Below, one piece after another: positions 43,558-52,902 of a stretch of 63,110 nt of DNA. Location: the NCBI RefSeq assembly GCF_001644025.1, contig NZ_LUUK01000100.1:1-63110 (forward strand), given 5' to 3'. Both the position numbers and the translations under genes were made by a program. The stretch is from Methylomonas koyamae (GTDB taxonomy: Bacteria > Pseudomonadota > Gammaproteobacteria > Methylococcales > Methylomonadaceae). Within the stretch, counting starts at the first letter, position 1, and each line of letters starts with the position of its first letter. The notes beneath the pieces were generated by a model. The model ran no database searches. It was not told the origin of the DNA and worked only from the letters and a program-made list of their open reading frames with translations.

Positions 43558-44367
43558 ATGCCCACCTCCGAAACCTGTTCCGCGCCGATCGGCGTTTACG
43601 ACTCCGGCATCGGCGGACTGTCGGTGTTGCGCGCCTTACGGGAAAAGTTGCCAAACGAATCCTTCGTTTACGTCGCGGACAATGCCCACGCGCCTTACGG
43701 CGACCGGGCGCCGGACTTCATCGAAGCGCGCGCCCGGCAAATCGCCGCCTTCCTGGTGCAACGCGGCGCGCGAGCCTTGGTCCTGGCCTGCAACACGGCC
43801 AGCGTCGTCGCCGCCCAACAGCTACGCAAACTGCATGGCTTGCCGATCGTCGCGATGGAACCGGCCATCAAGCCGGCCGCGCGAATCACGCAATCCAAGG
43901 TGGTGTTGGTCATGGCCACCACCAACACGATCCGGAGCGCGTCGGTCGCCCGACTGTGCAGCGCCTACGGCCGGGAGGTTAACGTGATCCTGCAACCGTG
44001 TCCGGGTTTGGCGGACCAGGTCGAACGCGGCGAATTTGGTAGCGCGGCAACCTTAGATCTGTTGGACAAATTCATCAGACCCGGCATTGCCGCCGGCGCC
44101 GATACCATTGTGCTGGGCTGCACGCATTACGCGTTTCTGACTTCGGAAATTTCGCGGATTGCCGGACCGACGATCGCGGTGGTCGAGCCTTCCGACGCCA
44201 TCGCCCGGCAACTCGCCCGAGTTCTGCCGGCCGCCACCGCGCCTCGGCGACCAGCCAGCGCCACCACTTACTACACGTCCGGTTCGGCGCCCGACATGTC
44301 GGCCTTTTTGGCGACGATCGGCGAAACCTCCCAAGCGGTGTATACGCTGCCAGCGGGCGTGCCGTAG
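43558..44367 (+). CDS. murI: Glutamate racemase
   Basis: MurI interconverts L- and D-glutamate, supplying D-Glu for peptidoglycan. The 269 residues fit the family. Visible motifs: IGVYDSGIGGLSVL (11-24), ACNTAS with catalytic Cys78, and the second catalytic cysteine in LGCTHY (about 190). The segment YVADNAHAPYGDR replaces the more usual ADSxHxPYG, within normal variation. It is monocistronic between tpsA and lpd. Confidence 0.95.
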   Translation: MPTSETCSAPIGVYDSGIGGLSVLRALREKLPNESFVYVADNAHAPYGDRAPDFIEARARQIAAFLVQRGARALVLACNTASVVAAQQLRKLHGLPIVAMEPAIKPAARITQSKVVLVMATTNTIRSASVARLCSAYGREVNVILQPCPGLADQVERGEFGSAATLDLLDKFIRPGIAAGADTIVLGCTHYAFLTSEISRIAGPTIAVVEPSDAIARQLARVLPAATAPRRPASATTYYTSGSAPDMSAFLATIGETSQAVYTLPAGVP

Positions 44368-44761
44368 CCGGCCCGAGGGTATAAGGACCCGACGAGCACT
44401 TGTCTGTTTGTGCCGAAAAAGTACGGACAGACCGGTGTCCAAACGCCTTCGATTATGTGGAATACCACGCCACAGGTCCTCGCCTACGGATCATCCGTTA
44501 AAACCCAGTCTCGAAAGTCGCCCCGCGATTCCGACCGGGTTCCCCCCGAAACCCGGCTGATCCTTACCCTTAGTCTGATGCTCAGCGCGTCAGGGCATCT
44601 GGCTCTCGAGTGCCGCCGGTAGCTGACGCAGGTTTTACCGAAAGGCCTTAGTTTAGTTTTTGATCCGTCGCGGTAAGCTGTAAAATCGCCTTTAAGCGTT
44701 GGCGCCGTTTCGGCATCAGCTGGCACGCCTCACCGATTTCGTCATTTAGGAGTTCCATTTC
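44368..44761. other. 394-base gap upstream of lpd
   Basis: No supported gene. It contains two hairpins: GGACA/TGTCC (44425-44440) and CCGGGTT/AACCCGG (44535-44556). A weak promoter-like pair, TTGATC (44660-44665) and TAAAAT (44681-44686, 15-base spacer), lies 76 bases before lpd. A good Shine-Dalgarno (TAGGAG, about 44747) precedes the lpd ATG. Confidence 0.4.
44535..44556. terminator. Hairpin between murI and lpd
   Basis: CCGGGTT (44535-44541) and AACCCGG (44550-44556) form a 7-bp stem with an 8-base, mostly C loop, between two same-strand genes. Possible terminator of murI transcription; no T-run. Confidence 0.35.
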
Positions 44762-46177
44762 ATGAGCAATACACAAACTCACGCCGAAGTTCTGGTCCTG
44801 GGCGGCGGCCCCGGCGGTTACACGGCGGCCTTCCGCGCCGCCGATTTGGGCAAGCAGGTGGTCCTGGTCGAACGCTATCCGGTGCTGGGCGGCGTTTGTC
44901 TGAACGTCGGTTGTATTCCGTCGAAAGCCTTGTTGCACGCCGCGCAAATCATTCACGAAGCCGAGGCGATGGCCGAACACGGCGTCAGCTTCGGCCAGCC
45001 GCAAGTCGATTTGGATAAAATTCGCGGCTGGAAGCAAAGCGTCAGCCAGGGTTTGAATCAAGGTTTGGCGAAGCTGGCCAAACAGCGCAAAGTCACCGTG
45101 ATCAACGGCGTCGGCAAGTTCGCTTCGGCCAATAGTCTGACCGTCGAAAATGAGTCCGGCAGCCAAACCGTGACTTTCGATAACGCGATCATCGCCGCCG
45201 GTTCGCAGCCGACTAAAATTCCCGGTTTCCCGCACGACGACCCGCGCGTCTGGGATTCGACCGATGCGTTGAACTTGAACTTCGTGCCGGAGAAGCTGCT
45301 GATCGTCGGCGGCGGCATCATCGGTCTGGAAATGGCGACGGTGTATCACGCGTTGGGTTCGAAAATCAGCGTGGTCGAGTTGATGGACCAAATCATCCCC
45401 GGCTGCGACAAGGATTTGGTCACGCCGCTGCAACGTAAGATCAAAAAGCAATACGACAATCTGTGGCTGAAAACCAGCGTGAAAGCGATGGAAGCCACCG
45501 ACGCTGGCATTAAGGTATCTATGGAAGGTAAGGACGCGCCGGAAAGCGAAACTTTCGACGCGGTGCTGGTCGCGGTCGGCCGTCGGCCGAACGGCAAACT
45601 AATCGACGCCGATAAAGCAGGCGTTACGGTCGACGAACGCGGCTTTATTCCGGTCGACAAACAGGGCCGCACCAACGTCGGCCACATTTTCGCGATCGGC
45701 GATATCGTCGGCAACCCGATGCTGGCCCACAAAGCCACTCACGAAGGCAAAATCGCCGCCGAAACCATTGCCGGCCATAAAGCCGGTTTCGATGCGTTGA
45801 CGATTCCGTCGGTGGCCTACACCGATCCGGAAGTGGCCTGGATGGGATTGACCGAAAACCAGGCGCAACAGCAAGGCGTCGAATACGACAAAGCCGTATT
45901 CCCGTGGGCCGCCAGCGGTCGGTCGTTAGCCTTGGGACGTAGCGAAGGCATCACTAAAATTTTGACCGACAAAACCAACGGGCGAATCCTGGGTGCCGGC
46001 TTCACCGGCCCCGGCGCAGGCGAATTGGTGGCGGAAGCGGTATTGGCGCTGGAAATGGGCGCGGACGCCACCGACGTCAGCCTGAGCATCCATCCGCACC
46101 CAACCTTGTCGGAGACGTTTGCGTTCGCGGCGGAGATGATAGAAGGGACGATTACCGATCTTTACGTTAAAAAGTAG
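44762..46177 (+). CDS. lpdA: Dihydrolipoyl dehydrogenase (E3)
   Basis: A 471-residue flavoprotein that re-oxidises dihydrolipoamide in 2-oxoacid dehydrogenases or the glycine cleavage system, reducing NAD+. Motifs: FAD GGGPGGYTAAFRAADLG (about 15-31), the redox-active disulfide GGVCLNVGCIPSKAL, the NAD-binding GGGIIGLEMATVYHALGS, the second FAD segment IFAIGDIVGNPMLAHKA, and the C-terminal catalytic HPHPTLSE. The ATG at 44762 has a TAGGAG ribosome binding site. It stands apart from E1/E2 genes here, so it is perhaps shared by several complexes. A hairpin follows 17 bases after the stop. Confidence 0.95.
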   Translation: MSNTQTHAEVLVLGGGPGGYTAAFRAADLGKQVVLVERYPVLGGVCLNVGCIPSKALLHAAQIIHEAEAMAEHGVSFGQPQVDLDKIRGWKQSVSQGLNQGLAKLAKQRKVTVINGVGKFASANSLTVENESGSQTVTFDNAIIAAGSQPTKIPGFPHDDPRVWDSTDALNLNFVPEKLLIVGGGIIGLEMATVYHALGSKISVVELMDQIIPGCDKDLVTPLQRKIKKQYDNLWLKTSVKAMEATDAGIKVSMEGKDAPESETFDAVLVAVGRRPNGKLIDADKAGVTVDERGFIPVDKQGRTNVGHIFAIGDIVGNPMLAHKATHEGKIAAETIAGHKAGFDALTIPSVAYTDPEVAWMGLTENQAQQQGVEYDKAVFPWAASGRSLALGRSEGITKILTDKTNGRILGAGFTGPGAGELVAEAVLALEMGADATDVSLSIHPHPTLSETFAFAAEMIEGTITDLYVKK

Positions 46178-46374
46178 ATAGTTTAGCGGTTTGATTTCCG
46201 ATCATAATTGGCGTCGGAAATTGAATGTCCGGCAAGTTGTTTATTTGATGATTGATTTTTCCTCGATCACTTGCGTCGTCCATCGGAATGGGAAATTTCC
46301 TTCGGAATTAGCGAGGAGATTCCAGACAGGCCGCCGCGTTGGCTATAAATATTACTTTGACAGCAGGTCTGAAA
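46178..46374. other. AT-rich spacer after lpd with inverted repeat
   Basis: The 197-base spacer is distinctly AT-richer than lpd. ATTTCCGA (46194-46201) and TCGGAAAT (46214-46221) form a perfect 8-bp stem that may end lpd transcription. Beyond that I see only the leader of the next gene. Confidence 0.4.
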
Positions 46375-47160
46375 ATGGAAAAATTATTCAAAAAGATAAA
46401 ATACTTGCCTGAATTGGCAAAGAAGTACCGAATACTTAAACACTGTAATCTGCTGGACGATAGGCTTAGCGCATCTGAGTTGGAGCAGTATTTGTACACT
46501 TGCAGCGCGGTTGGAACTCATAGAGGGTATTTGCGTTCGCTTCGCGAAACCATGTGCGTCGACCGCGAAGGTAATCCGCTCCCCTGGTACACCTATCCGG
46601 CCATCGAACAACTGGCGAAATGGGATTTTTCAGAAGCGGAAGTCTTTGAATTCGGTTGCGGCAATTCGACCCGATGGTGGGCCGGCCGGTCTAAATCGGT
46701 CGTGAGCCTGGAGGGCTCACGGGTCTGGTACGACAAAATCTTGTCTTCCAATGTCTTACCGGACAACACCACACCGATACTTGTCGCAATAGATGGGGAT
46801 GAATATAGTCAAGCATTTGGCGATTACGCGGAGGCTTTGAATAATTTCGGCCAGTTCGACGTCATTATTGTCGACGGCGAATCTCGTTTCAGGACGCGCT
46901 ACGCTTGCGCAAACAACGCATTAAAGCATTTAAGAGCAGGTGGTTTGATTATTCTCGATAACTCCGACTGGCATCCGGAATCCGCCAAATTGCTAAGAGA
47001 TTCAGGATTGCTTCAGATCGATTTTTGCGGTCTCGGCCCCTTGAACACCCACGCCGAGACTACCTCGTTGTTTTTGGACAAATTCTTCAGCGTTAAGCCC
47101 GTGAACGATAACGAGCACCCAGGGCAAACTATTGGCGGATTGAAGCTCACCCTGGGTTAA
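46375..47160 (+). CDS. Class I SAM-dependent methyltransferase-like protein, atypical composition
   Basis: A 261-residue protein starting at the ATG 46375; an in-frame TTG at 46339 would add 12 residues without improving the match. The sequence VFEFGCGNSTRWWAGRS resembles the class I methyltransferase SAM-binding motif (E/D-x-G-x-G), followed by an acidic residue after the next strand (VSLEGS) and an IIVDGESR segment like motif IV. The substrate is unknown; such proteins often lie near surface-glycan genes. The gene is AT-richer with different codon use from its neighbours and is probably horizontally acquired. It is convergent with the nfeD gene. Confidence 0.7.
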   Translation: MEKLFKKIKYLPELAKKYRILKHCNLLDDRLSASELEQYLYTCSAVGTHRGYLRSLRETMCVDREGNPLPWYTYPAIEQLAKWDFSEAEVFEFGCGNSTRWWAGRSKSVVSLEGSRVWYDKILSSNVLPDNTTPILVAIDGDEYSQAFGDYAEALNNFGQFDVIIVDGESRFRTRYACANNALKHLRAGGLIILDNSDWHPESAKLLRDSGLLQIDFCGLGPLNTHAETTSLFLDKFFSVKPVNDNEHPGQTIGGLKLTLG

Positions 47161-47170
47161 AAATCGCAAT

Positions 47171-47183
47171 CCCCTCACTGGGG
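47171..47183. terminator. Short hairpin between convergent genes
   Basis: CCCC, TCACT loop, GGGG, 10 bases after the methyltransferase-like stop and before the nfeD stop. Read leftward a run of T follows within a few bases, so it could terminate the NfeD/SPFH operon. Confidence 0.4.
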
Positions 47184-47188
47184 GGTAG

Positions 47189-47632
47189 CTAGCGACAGAT
47201 TTCCACGTCGAACACGGTACCGTTGACGGCGACTACCTTGACCTTACCGCCCACCGGGCAATCGTCGCCGTGGACTTTCCAGATCGTGTCGTCCACCTTG
47301 ATTTTGCCCTGTCCGTTTTCGATGGCTTCCACCAAATTGAAGGTACGGCCGACGTATTGAGCCCCGCGCCGGTTCAACAGCGGATGATCGCTGGTTTGCG
47401 ATTTGGCGCTGGAGTAACGGCGCCAAGCCAGTACCGCCGCGATCGCCATCGCCGAGAACAGCAGCACTTGCACGTTAAATCCCATCACCGGCACGACCAG
47501 TAACAACGCGCCGGTCACGAAAGCCGCCACCGCCAGCCACAAAAAGAAGAAACCGCTGACCAAAATCTCCAAGCCCAGGAACGCGACCGCGGCCACCCAC
47601 CAATACCAGAACACGATGTCGAATTCGCTCAT
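47189..47632 (-). CDS. NfeD-family membrane protein
   Basis: A 147-residue protein with two or three N-terminal membrane segments (FWYWWVAAVAFLGLEILVSGFFFLWL, the typical NfeD start) and a C-terminal OB-fold-like domain (about 85-145; GRTFNLVEAIENGQGKIKVDDTIW). I chose the ATG at 47632, leaving four bases after the SPFH stop; the frame extends to 47692 inside the SPFH gene. NfeD proteins pair with SPFH/stomatin proteins in membrane quality control and microdomain organisation. That pairing is intact here. Confidence 0.88.
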   Translation of the reverse strand: MSEFDIVFWYWWVAAVAFLGLEILVSGFFFLWLAVAAFVTGALLLVVPVMGFNVQVLLFSAMAIAAVLAWRRYSSAKSQTSDHPLLNRRGAQYVGRTFNLVEAIENGQGKIKVDDTIWKVHGDDCPVGGKVKVVAVNGTVFDVEICR

Positions 47633-47636
47633 CGCA

Positions 47637-48557
47637 CTAGCCTTTTTTGGACAAAGCTTCCTTGGCCAATTCGCCGATACCGCCCAAGGCACCGATCACG
47701 CTGGAGGCTTCCAGCGGCATTAGAATCAGCTTGCTGTTGTCGGCGGTGGCGATCTCCTTGATGGACTCGATGTATTTTTGCGCGACGAAAAAATTGATCG
47801 CCTGCACGTCGCCCTTGGCGATGGCTTCGGACACCATCAGCGTGGCCTTGGCCTCGGCTTCCGCCAAGCGCTCGCGGGCTTCGGCCTCGCGAAACGCCGC
47901 TTCGCGGCGGCCTTCGGCTTCCAGAATCGCGCTCTGTTTCAAACCCTCGGCTTTTAAAATTTCCGCCTGCCGCAAGCCTTCGGCTTCCAAAATCTGCGCG
48001 CGTTTTTCCCGCTCCGCCTTCATTTGCCGAGCCATCGAATCGACCAAATCCTTGGGTGGCGCAATGTCCTTGATTTCGATCCGGGTGACTTTGATGCCCC
48101 ACGGCGTCGTCGCGTCGTCGACCACCGCCAACAAACGGGCGTTGATCTCGTCGCGGCGCGATAACAATTCGTCCAGATCCATCGAACCCATCACGGTGCG
48201 GATGTTGGTCATCACCAGATTGATAATCGCCACATCCAGATAATTCACCTCGTAAGCCGCCTTGGCGGCATCCATGATTTGGTAGAACACCACGCCGTCC
48301 ACCCGCACCATGGCGTTGTCCTTGGTAATGACTTCCTGCGACGGCACGTCAATGACTTGTTCCATCATGTTCAATTTTCTGCCGATCTGATCGATGATGG
48401 GGACGATGATGTTCAAACCCGGCGTCAAGGTCGCCGTGTACTTGCCGAAACGCTCGACCGTGTATTCCATGCCTTGCGGCACCGATTTGACGCTCATGAA
48501 CACCATCAAAATGGCGAAAAAGAACAACACTGTCACGAATAAACCGAAACCGCCCAT
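47637..48557 (-). CDS. SPFH/band-7 stomatin-like protein (paraslipin, QmcA type)
   Basis: A 306-residue membrane-anchored SPFH protein. One N-terminal helix (about 3-22) is followed by the band-7 domain with VPQGMEYTVERFGKY and the DxxIxFQ/FYQI-like segment GVVFYQIMD, then a long coiled coil with Arg/Glu/Ala repeats (about 190-250) and the conserved VSEAIAKGDVQAINFFVAQKYIES near the C-terminus. It probably forms a large membrane-bound cage modulating proteases or lipid domains. Its partner NfeD follows four bases downstream. Confidence 0.93.
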   Translation of the reverse strand: MGGFGLFVTVLFFFAILMVFMSVKSVPQGMEYTVERFGKYTATLTPGLNIIVPIIDQIGRKLNMMEQVIDVPSQEVITKDNAMVRVDGVVFYQIMDAAKAAYEVNYLDVAIINLVMTNIRTVMGSMDLDELLSRRDEINARLLAVVDDATTPWGIKVTRIEIKDIAPPKDLVDSMARQMKAEREKRAQILEAEGLRQAEILKAEGLKQSAILEAEGRREAAFREAEARERLAEAEAKATLMVSEAIAKGDVQAINFFVAQKYIESIKEIATADNSKLILMPLEASSVIGALGGIGELAKEALSKKG

Positions 48558-48656
48558 AACTGCCTCCCGAGGCTGATGTAATTTTTTTATGATTGCCGAT
48601 CCTAAGCCTGGTAATAATATAGGTTTCTTTCACCTGCCGCTAACCAACCCGGATAC

Positions 48657-48962
48657 ATGAACACTCTGATTTACTACAGCTTCAACCTCCTGATTCTTAC
48701 CTTAGTCCTGTTGCTGGTCGGTTTGATCAAGCCTAAGTGGCTGCTATTTTGGATGGACAAACCCGGCCGCTTACCGATCATCTTTGTTTGCACCGGCCTG
48801 TTCATGACGTCGGCCGTGATGTACGGTGAAGGCAACAAGGAACTCCAAGCCGAAAAAGCCCAACAAGCCAAGGCCCAAACCCCACCGCCGCCGGCACCCA
48901 CCAGCGGCGACGTGCCGGTCGTTAAACCGGTGCCGGCCGCCAAGCCGGCGACTCAGCCCTAA
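48657..48962 (+). CDS. Small membrane protein of unknown function
   Basis: A 101-residue protein with two hydrophobic segments (about 5-24 and 38-56) separated by a basic loop (LIKPKWLLFWMDKPGR), and a proline/alanine/lysine-rich periplasmic or cytoplasmic tail. The segment KPKWLLFW resembles a recurring motif of small bacterial membrane proteins, but I cannot name a family. It is divergent from the SPFH gene and convergent with TgpA. Confidence 0.65.
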   Translation: MNTLIYYSFNLLILTLVLLLVGLIKPKWLLFWMDKPGRLPIIFVCTGLFMTSAVMYGEGNKELQAEKAQQAKAQTPPPPAPTSGDVPVVKPVPAAKPATQP

Positions 48963-48982
48963 AACGGGCCGATCCGGGCCGA

Positions 48983-50929
48983 TCAGCGTAGAGCGTCGAT
49001 CCGCCGTTTCAAATCGCTTAGATCGACGTCTTCGCCGGTTTCCTCGAAATACAGGCGGTTAAACGTTTCGGCGATGCGGCCGGCCGGTTCGGCTAAATCG
49101 GGTCTTAGCCGGCGAAGCTGATCCGCCAATTCGCTCGGACCATACCCCGGTTTGGCCATCAATCCCGCTTTGACCAAGCGCGCGACGAAGCGTCTGTACA
49201 ACTCGGCGACCGGGTCCCGGCGCCGACGCAAGGGTTTCAACAAACGCCAGGCCAGTAGCCCGCCGATGCCGGCCAAACTGGCAAACAGCCAGTAGGCCAG
49301 CGTCAACCAATCCTGGATCCCCAGCGCCGACAGAAATTCGCGCTGACTGGCGTTATCGTAATTGATGACCCAGCGCTGCCATTGATAATCGATGTTGCTC
49401 CACAATTGAGCGCCGCGTTGCAGCCAGCTCAGCGCCCTGGGATCGAAATTCGCGGCCCGAAAGTTCACCGCGCCGCTGGCAACCTGCAGGTCGATATCGA
49501 CGCCGCGTTCGATGCGCTCCGGGGCAATCGCGGCGGTTGGATCGAAGCGCACCCAGCCGCGTTCCGCCAGCCAGACTTCCGCCCAAGCATGCGCGTCGGC
49601 TTGGCGGACTTCCAGAAAGCCGCCGACCGCGTTGAACTGGCCGCCCTGATAACCGCCCACCACCCGCGCCGGAATGCCCGCCGCCCGCAACACGTAAACG
49701 AACGCGGTCGCGTAGTGACTGCAGAAGCCGGCCCGGTGGTCGAACAAAAACGCTTCGATCGGTTTGACCGGCATAGTCGGCGGCGTCAGCGTGTAACGAA
49801 AATTCTGCTCGCGAAAATACCCGAGTAGTCGAGTGATGAAGCGTTCCGGATCGGCATCGCCGTCGCGCAAGCGCTCGACCAGCGCTTGGATCCTGGGCGC
49901 CAGCTTGCCCGGCAGTTGCAGGTTTTCCCGGCGTCCCGAGTCGTCGAGGTCGCCGGTCCGGTAGTTGGGGGCAGACGCCAGCCGATATTCGGCGCGTTCG
50001 CCGGGGTTATTGTCGGCCAGCAATTGGTACAAGCCGTTGCGGCGCAATTCGGGCGGGTAGCGGTAAGGCAAATCCAGCGCGTAGACCCAATGCTGGTTTT
50101 GCGGCTCCATCAACAGCGTGTAGTCGTAAATCCGAGTCGAATCAAAGGTCGGATCGCCTTCGCCGCGACCGGCGTAGGGCAATTGCTGCCAAACCACGCC
50201 GTCGGTGAAGGCGTAAATCGGCCCGCGCCAGTAACGCAGATGGGCCGGTGGCAGCTCGCCCGCGAACTTCACCCGGAACACCAGGTCGCCGGACAGACTC
50301 AGTTCGGCGATGGCGCCCGGCTCCAGCTTATTACTCAAGCCGCTCCTGGCCCTGTCGGTATCCTGCAACCAACTCCAGCGCGGCGCCTCCAGTCGCGGAA
50401 ACAATACGAACAACACCAGCGCGGCCGGAACAGCCTGGGCGATCAAGCGCCCGGCACTCCACAGCGCCGCGCCGGTGCGCGGCGTCCGGCTGTTCAACGT
50501 AATCAAGGTCGCCAAGCCTAGGACGCAGACTAGCGCAATATAGCCGGCCATCAAGATGCTTTCTTCGTAAAGAAATTGGGTGGCGGCGACGATGAACGAC
50601 AAAAACACGATCACGTAGACGTCGCGCCGGCCGCGAATTTCCAGCAATTTCAAGCCCAGCGACACCACGAATAAACCGGTGCCGGCATCGCGGCCGAACA
50701 CGCCGCGCTGCTGACTGAACAACAAGACCAGCCCGGCCACGGTCAGCGCGAACAACAGCCACTTGCCAGGCAAGCAGTCCGGCCGGCCGATACCGACGCA
50801 TCGCCAACCCAGCGGCAACAGGAAAAAGCCGAACAGCGGCAGCGGCACGTGCCAGGCGTGCGGCAACACGATCAGGCCGGTGGATGCCAACACAAACCAG
50901 AGCAGGCGGTCGGGTAAATAGTCGGTCAT
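48983..50929 (-). CDS. TgpA-type membrane transglutaminase-like protein (DUF3488)
   Basis: A 648-residue inner-membrane protein. The N-terminal third has several membrane helices (DUF3488), then a periplasmic transglutaminase-like domain with the catalytic triad in AGFCSHYA (Cys), ADAHAWAEVW (His) and WVRFDPTAA (Asp), one more helix (about 560-580) and a cytoplasmic DUF4129-like tail. In Pseudomonas aeruginosa TgpA is essential and is thought to act in the periplasm, possibly on cell wall. The start is the ATG 50927-50929, overlapping the DUF58 stop (ATGA). It is the third gene of the MoxR-DUF58-TgpA operon. Confidence 0.93.
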   Translation of the reverse strand: MTDYLPDRLLWFVLASTGLIVLPHAWHVPLPLFGFFLLPLGWRCVGIGRPDCLPGKWLLFALTVAGLVLLFSQQRGVFGRDAGTGLFVVSLGLKLLEIRGRRDVYVIVFLSFIVAATQFLYEESILMAGYIALVCVLGLATLITLNSRTPRTGAALWSAGRLIAQAVPAALVLFVLFPRLEAPRWSWLQDTDRARSGLSNKLEPGAIAELSLSGDLVFRVKFAGELPPAHLRYWRGPIYAFTDGVVWQQLPYAGRGEGDPTFDSTRIYDYTLLMEPQNQHWVYALDLPYRYPPELRRNGLYQLLADNNPGERAEYRLASAPNYRTGDLDDSGRRENLQLPGKLAPRIQALVERLRDGDADPERFITRLLGYFREQNFRYTLTPPTMPVKPIEAFLFDHRAGFCSHYATAFVYVLRAAGIPARVVGGYQGGQFNAVGGFLEVRQADAHAWAEVWLAERGWVRFDPTAAIAPERIERGVDIDLQVASGAVNFRAANFDPRALSWLQRGAQLWSNIDYQWQRWVINYDNASQREFLSALGIQDWLTLAYWLFASLAGIGGLLAWRLLKPLRRRRDPVAELYRRFVARLVKAGLMAKPGYGPSELADQLRRLRPDLAEPAGRIAETFNRLYFEETGEDVDLSDLKRRIDALR

Positions 50930-51870
50930 ACGCCGAACACCGCCAGCGCTTCCAAGCAGCGCCGATAATGCTGGGTACCGCGATCGGGCGCCAGGCGCAG
51001 ATTGGGTAGCACCAAGCCGTAACGCAGGCCGGCATGTTCGGCGTCCACCACCCAGCGGCACAGCAAACTCAAGCGTTCCTCCAAATGGTGGCCGGACGCC
51101 GCTTGCAAATCCAGCCACAGCTCGGCGGCGGTATTGCCGCCGTACTGTTTGCTATGCACGCCCTGGCCCTTGGCGTAAGTCTTCCAATCGATCTGCCGCA
51201 GGGTATCGCCGAGTTGGTAGGCCCGCAATCCGTTGAACTCGTCGCCGCCGCGCGCCCGATAGCCTGCCCGGCCGTCGCCGCCGGCTTGCTCGGGAAACGG
51301 CGCGCCCGGCTCGGCCGGTTTAGGGTAAACCAGCAATGGACTATCGAAACGCAACGGCGACCAAGCCCGAAATATACCCAGCGGATAACTACTGCTGACG
51401 GTTAAAGTGCCCGGTTGGCGCCGTCCGCGCAGGGCGGCAGTCTCGAATAACGTGACGGTACGGCTTTGTTCGGCCGGCAATTCCACTGTCAAGCGACTCC
51501 GCAAACTCAACTCGAGATTTGGACGAGGTCGCCGTCCCGGTTCCAGCGTAAAAGCGTAAGCGGCCGGTTGGCCCGCGAATACCGGTGCCTCCCGCCCGGC
51601 CCGCACCACCAAGCCCGCCAGCGCCAGATAGGTATGCAGTATCGTCACGAAAAAAACGCCGGCCAACAAAAACCCCAACAAGTAGCACAGGTTGTTGCCG
51701 TAAACGTAGCCGATCAGCAATAGCACGCCGATCAAGCCAACGAACAACAATCCCCGCCGGTTGGGAATAATGAAGATGCGCCGGTGATTGAGTTCTATCG
51801 CGTCGCCGGACGGCGCTTCGCCGCGAATGAAGCGGGACAGGCGAAAGCGTTCCGACAGCTTCAGGCTCAC
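50926..51870 (-). CDS. DUF58 domain protein
   Basis: A 314-residue protein starting at the GTG 51868-51870, which overlaps the MoxR TGA (GTGA); upstream extension lies within moxR. Two N-terminal membrane helices (about 30-75) precede the DUF58 signature GDEFNGLRAYQLGDTLRQIDWKTYAKG (about 225-250), a von Willebrand-like fold. It is a conserved partner of MoxR ATPases. Coupled at both ends to its operon neighbours. Confidence 0.92.
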   Translation of the reverse strand: MSLKLSERFRLSRFIRGEAPSGDAIELNHRRIFIIPNRRGLLFVGLIGVLLLIGYVYGNNLCYLLGFLLAGVFFVTILHTYLALAGLVVRAGREAPVFAGQPAAYAFTLEPGRRPRPNLELSLRSRLTVELPAEQSRTVTLFETAALRGRRQPGTLTVSSSYPLGIFRAWSPLRFDSPLLVYPKPAEPGAPFPEQAGGDGRAGYRARGGDEFNGLRAYQLGDTLRQIDWKTYAKGQGVHSKQYGGNTAAELWLDLQAASGHHLEERLSLLCRWVVDAEHAGLRYGLVLPNLRLAPDRGTQHYRRCLEALAVFGV

Positions 51871-52772
51871 AACACGGCAACTTGTTCGAGTATCGGCGCG
51901 ACGGTGGCCGCCGAATCGACAACCCCCGCCTGCAAGCGATGGCCGGCCACCGCCGGCAACACGGCTTGCAAGTCTTCCGGCAAGACCGCCTTGCGCCGGT
52001 CCAGAAACGCCCAAGCCCTAGCAGCGGCCAATAAGCCCAATCCGCCGCGCGGCGACAAGCCGCTGGCGTAATCCGGGTGGTGCCGGCTGAAATCCAAGAT
52101 GCCTTGCAGATAATCCAGCAAGGCCGGCGAAACGTGAACCTCGGTCGCCGCCAATTGCATTTCGAGCAATTCGCCGGCGCCGATCACCACCGGCAGATTG
52201 TCAATCAAGGCATGCCGGGGACGGCCGCTTAGCAATTCGCGTTCGGCCTGGCGATCGGGATAACCCAGTTCGATCCGCATCAAAAACCGATCCACCTGCG
52301 ATTCCGGCAGCGGGAAAGTGCCGATCTGGTGAGCCGGATTCTGGGTCGCGATCACGAAAAACGGCCGCGGCAACGGATAGGTCTTGCCTTCTATCGTGAC
52401 CTGACGCTCTTCCATCGCCTCCAGCAACGCGCTTTGGGCCTTGGGTGTGGCCCGGTTGATTTCGTCGGCCAGCACCATTTGCTTGAAAATCGGTCCGGCG
52501 TGAAACGTAAAACTCTGGCGATTGGCATCGAACACCGACGAGCCGAGAATGTCGGCGGGCAAGATGTCGCTGGTGAACTGGATGCGCTGGTACTCCATCC
52601 CAAACAGTTTGGCCAGGGTGTGCGCCAGCGTGGTTTTGCCGACGCCCGGAATGTCCTCGATCAACAGATGTCCTCTGGCCAGCAGACAGCAAACCGCCAA
52701 CCGGATTTGGCGGGGCTTGCCGAGGATAATCCGGTTAGCGGTGTCCAATAAGCGTTCGAGGGCGAGATCCAT
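51867..52772 (-). CDS. MoxR-family AAA ATPase
   Basis: A 301-residue AAA+ ATPase of the MoxR class. Motifs: Walker A GVGKTTL (about 43-49), Walker B LADEINRA, the FVIATQNP sensor-1 region, and sensor 2 SPRGGLGLL. MoxR proteins act as chaperone-like ATPases that assemble or activate partners, often VWA or DUF58 proteins such as the next gene. I chose the ATG 52770-52772, matching the family start (MDLALERLLDTANRIILGK). It is the first gene of the operon; the divergent DksA-like gene begins 131 bases away. Confidence 0.94.
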   Translation of the reverse strand: MDLALERLLDTANRIILGKPRQIRLAVCCLLARGHLLIEDIPGVGKTTLAHTLAKLFGMEYQRIQFTSDILPADILGSSVFDANRQSFTFHAGPIFKQMVLADEINRATPKAQSALLEAMEERQVTIEGKTYPLPRPFFVIATQNPAHQIGTFPLPESQVDRFLMRIELGYPDRQAERELLSGRPRHALIDNLPVVIGAGELLEMQLAATEVHVSPALLDYLQGILDFSRHHPDYASGLSPRGGLGLLAAARAWAFLDRRKAVLPEDLQAVLPAVAGHRLQAGVVDSAATVAPILEQVAVL

Positions 52773-52902
52773 CGGAGAAATGTCGGTAGCGAAAGGGCTG
52801 CGGCCGAGTATAGTCCAGCCCGGTTGCACCCGCCATCGGCTTCGTTGTATAAAGCCGACAGCCCCAACACCCATGCGATCCGGCCGGACCGCGGAGACGC
52901 TT

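Noticed and set aside
46194..46221. Inverted repeat after lpd as an insertion-sequence end
   Set aside because: Only a single 8-bp stem with no transposase or target duplication; a terminator is the simpler explanation.
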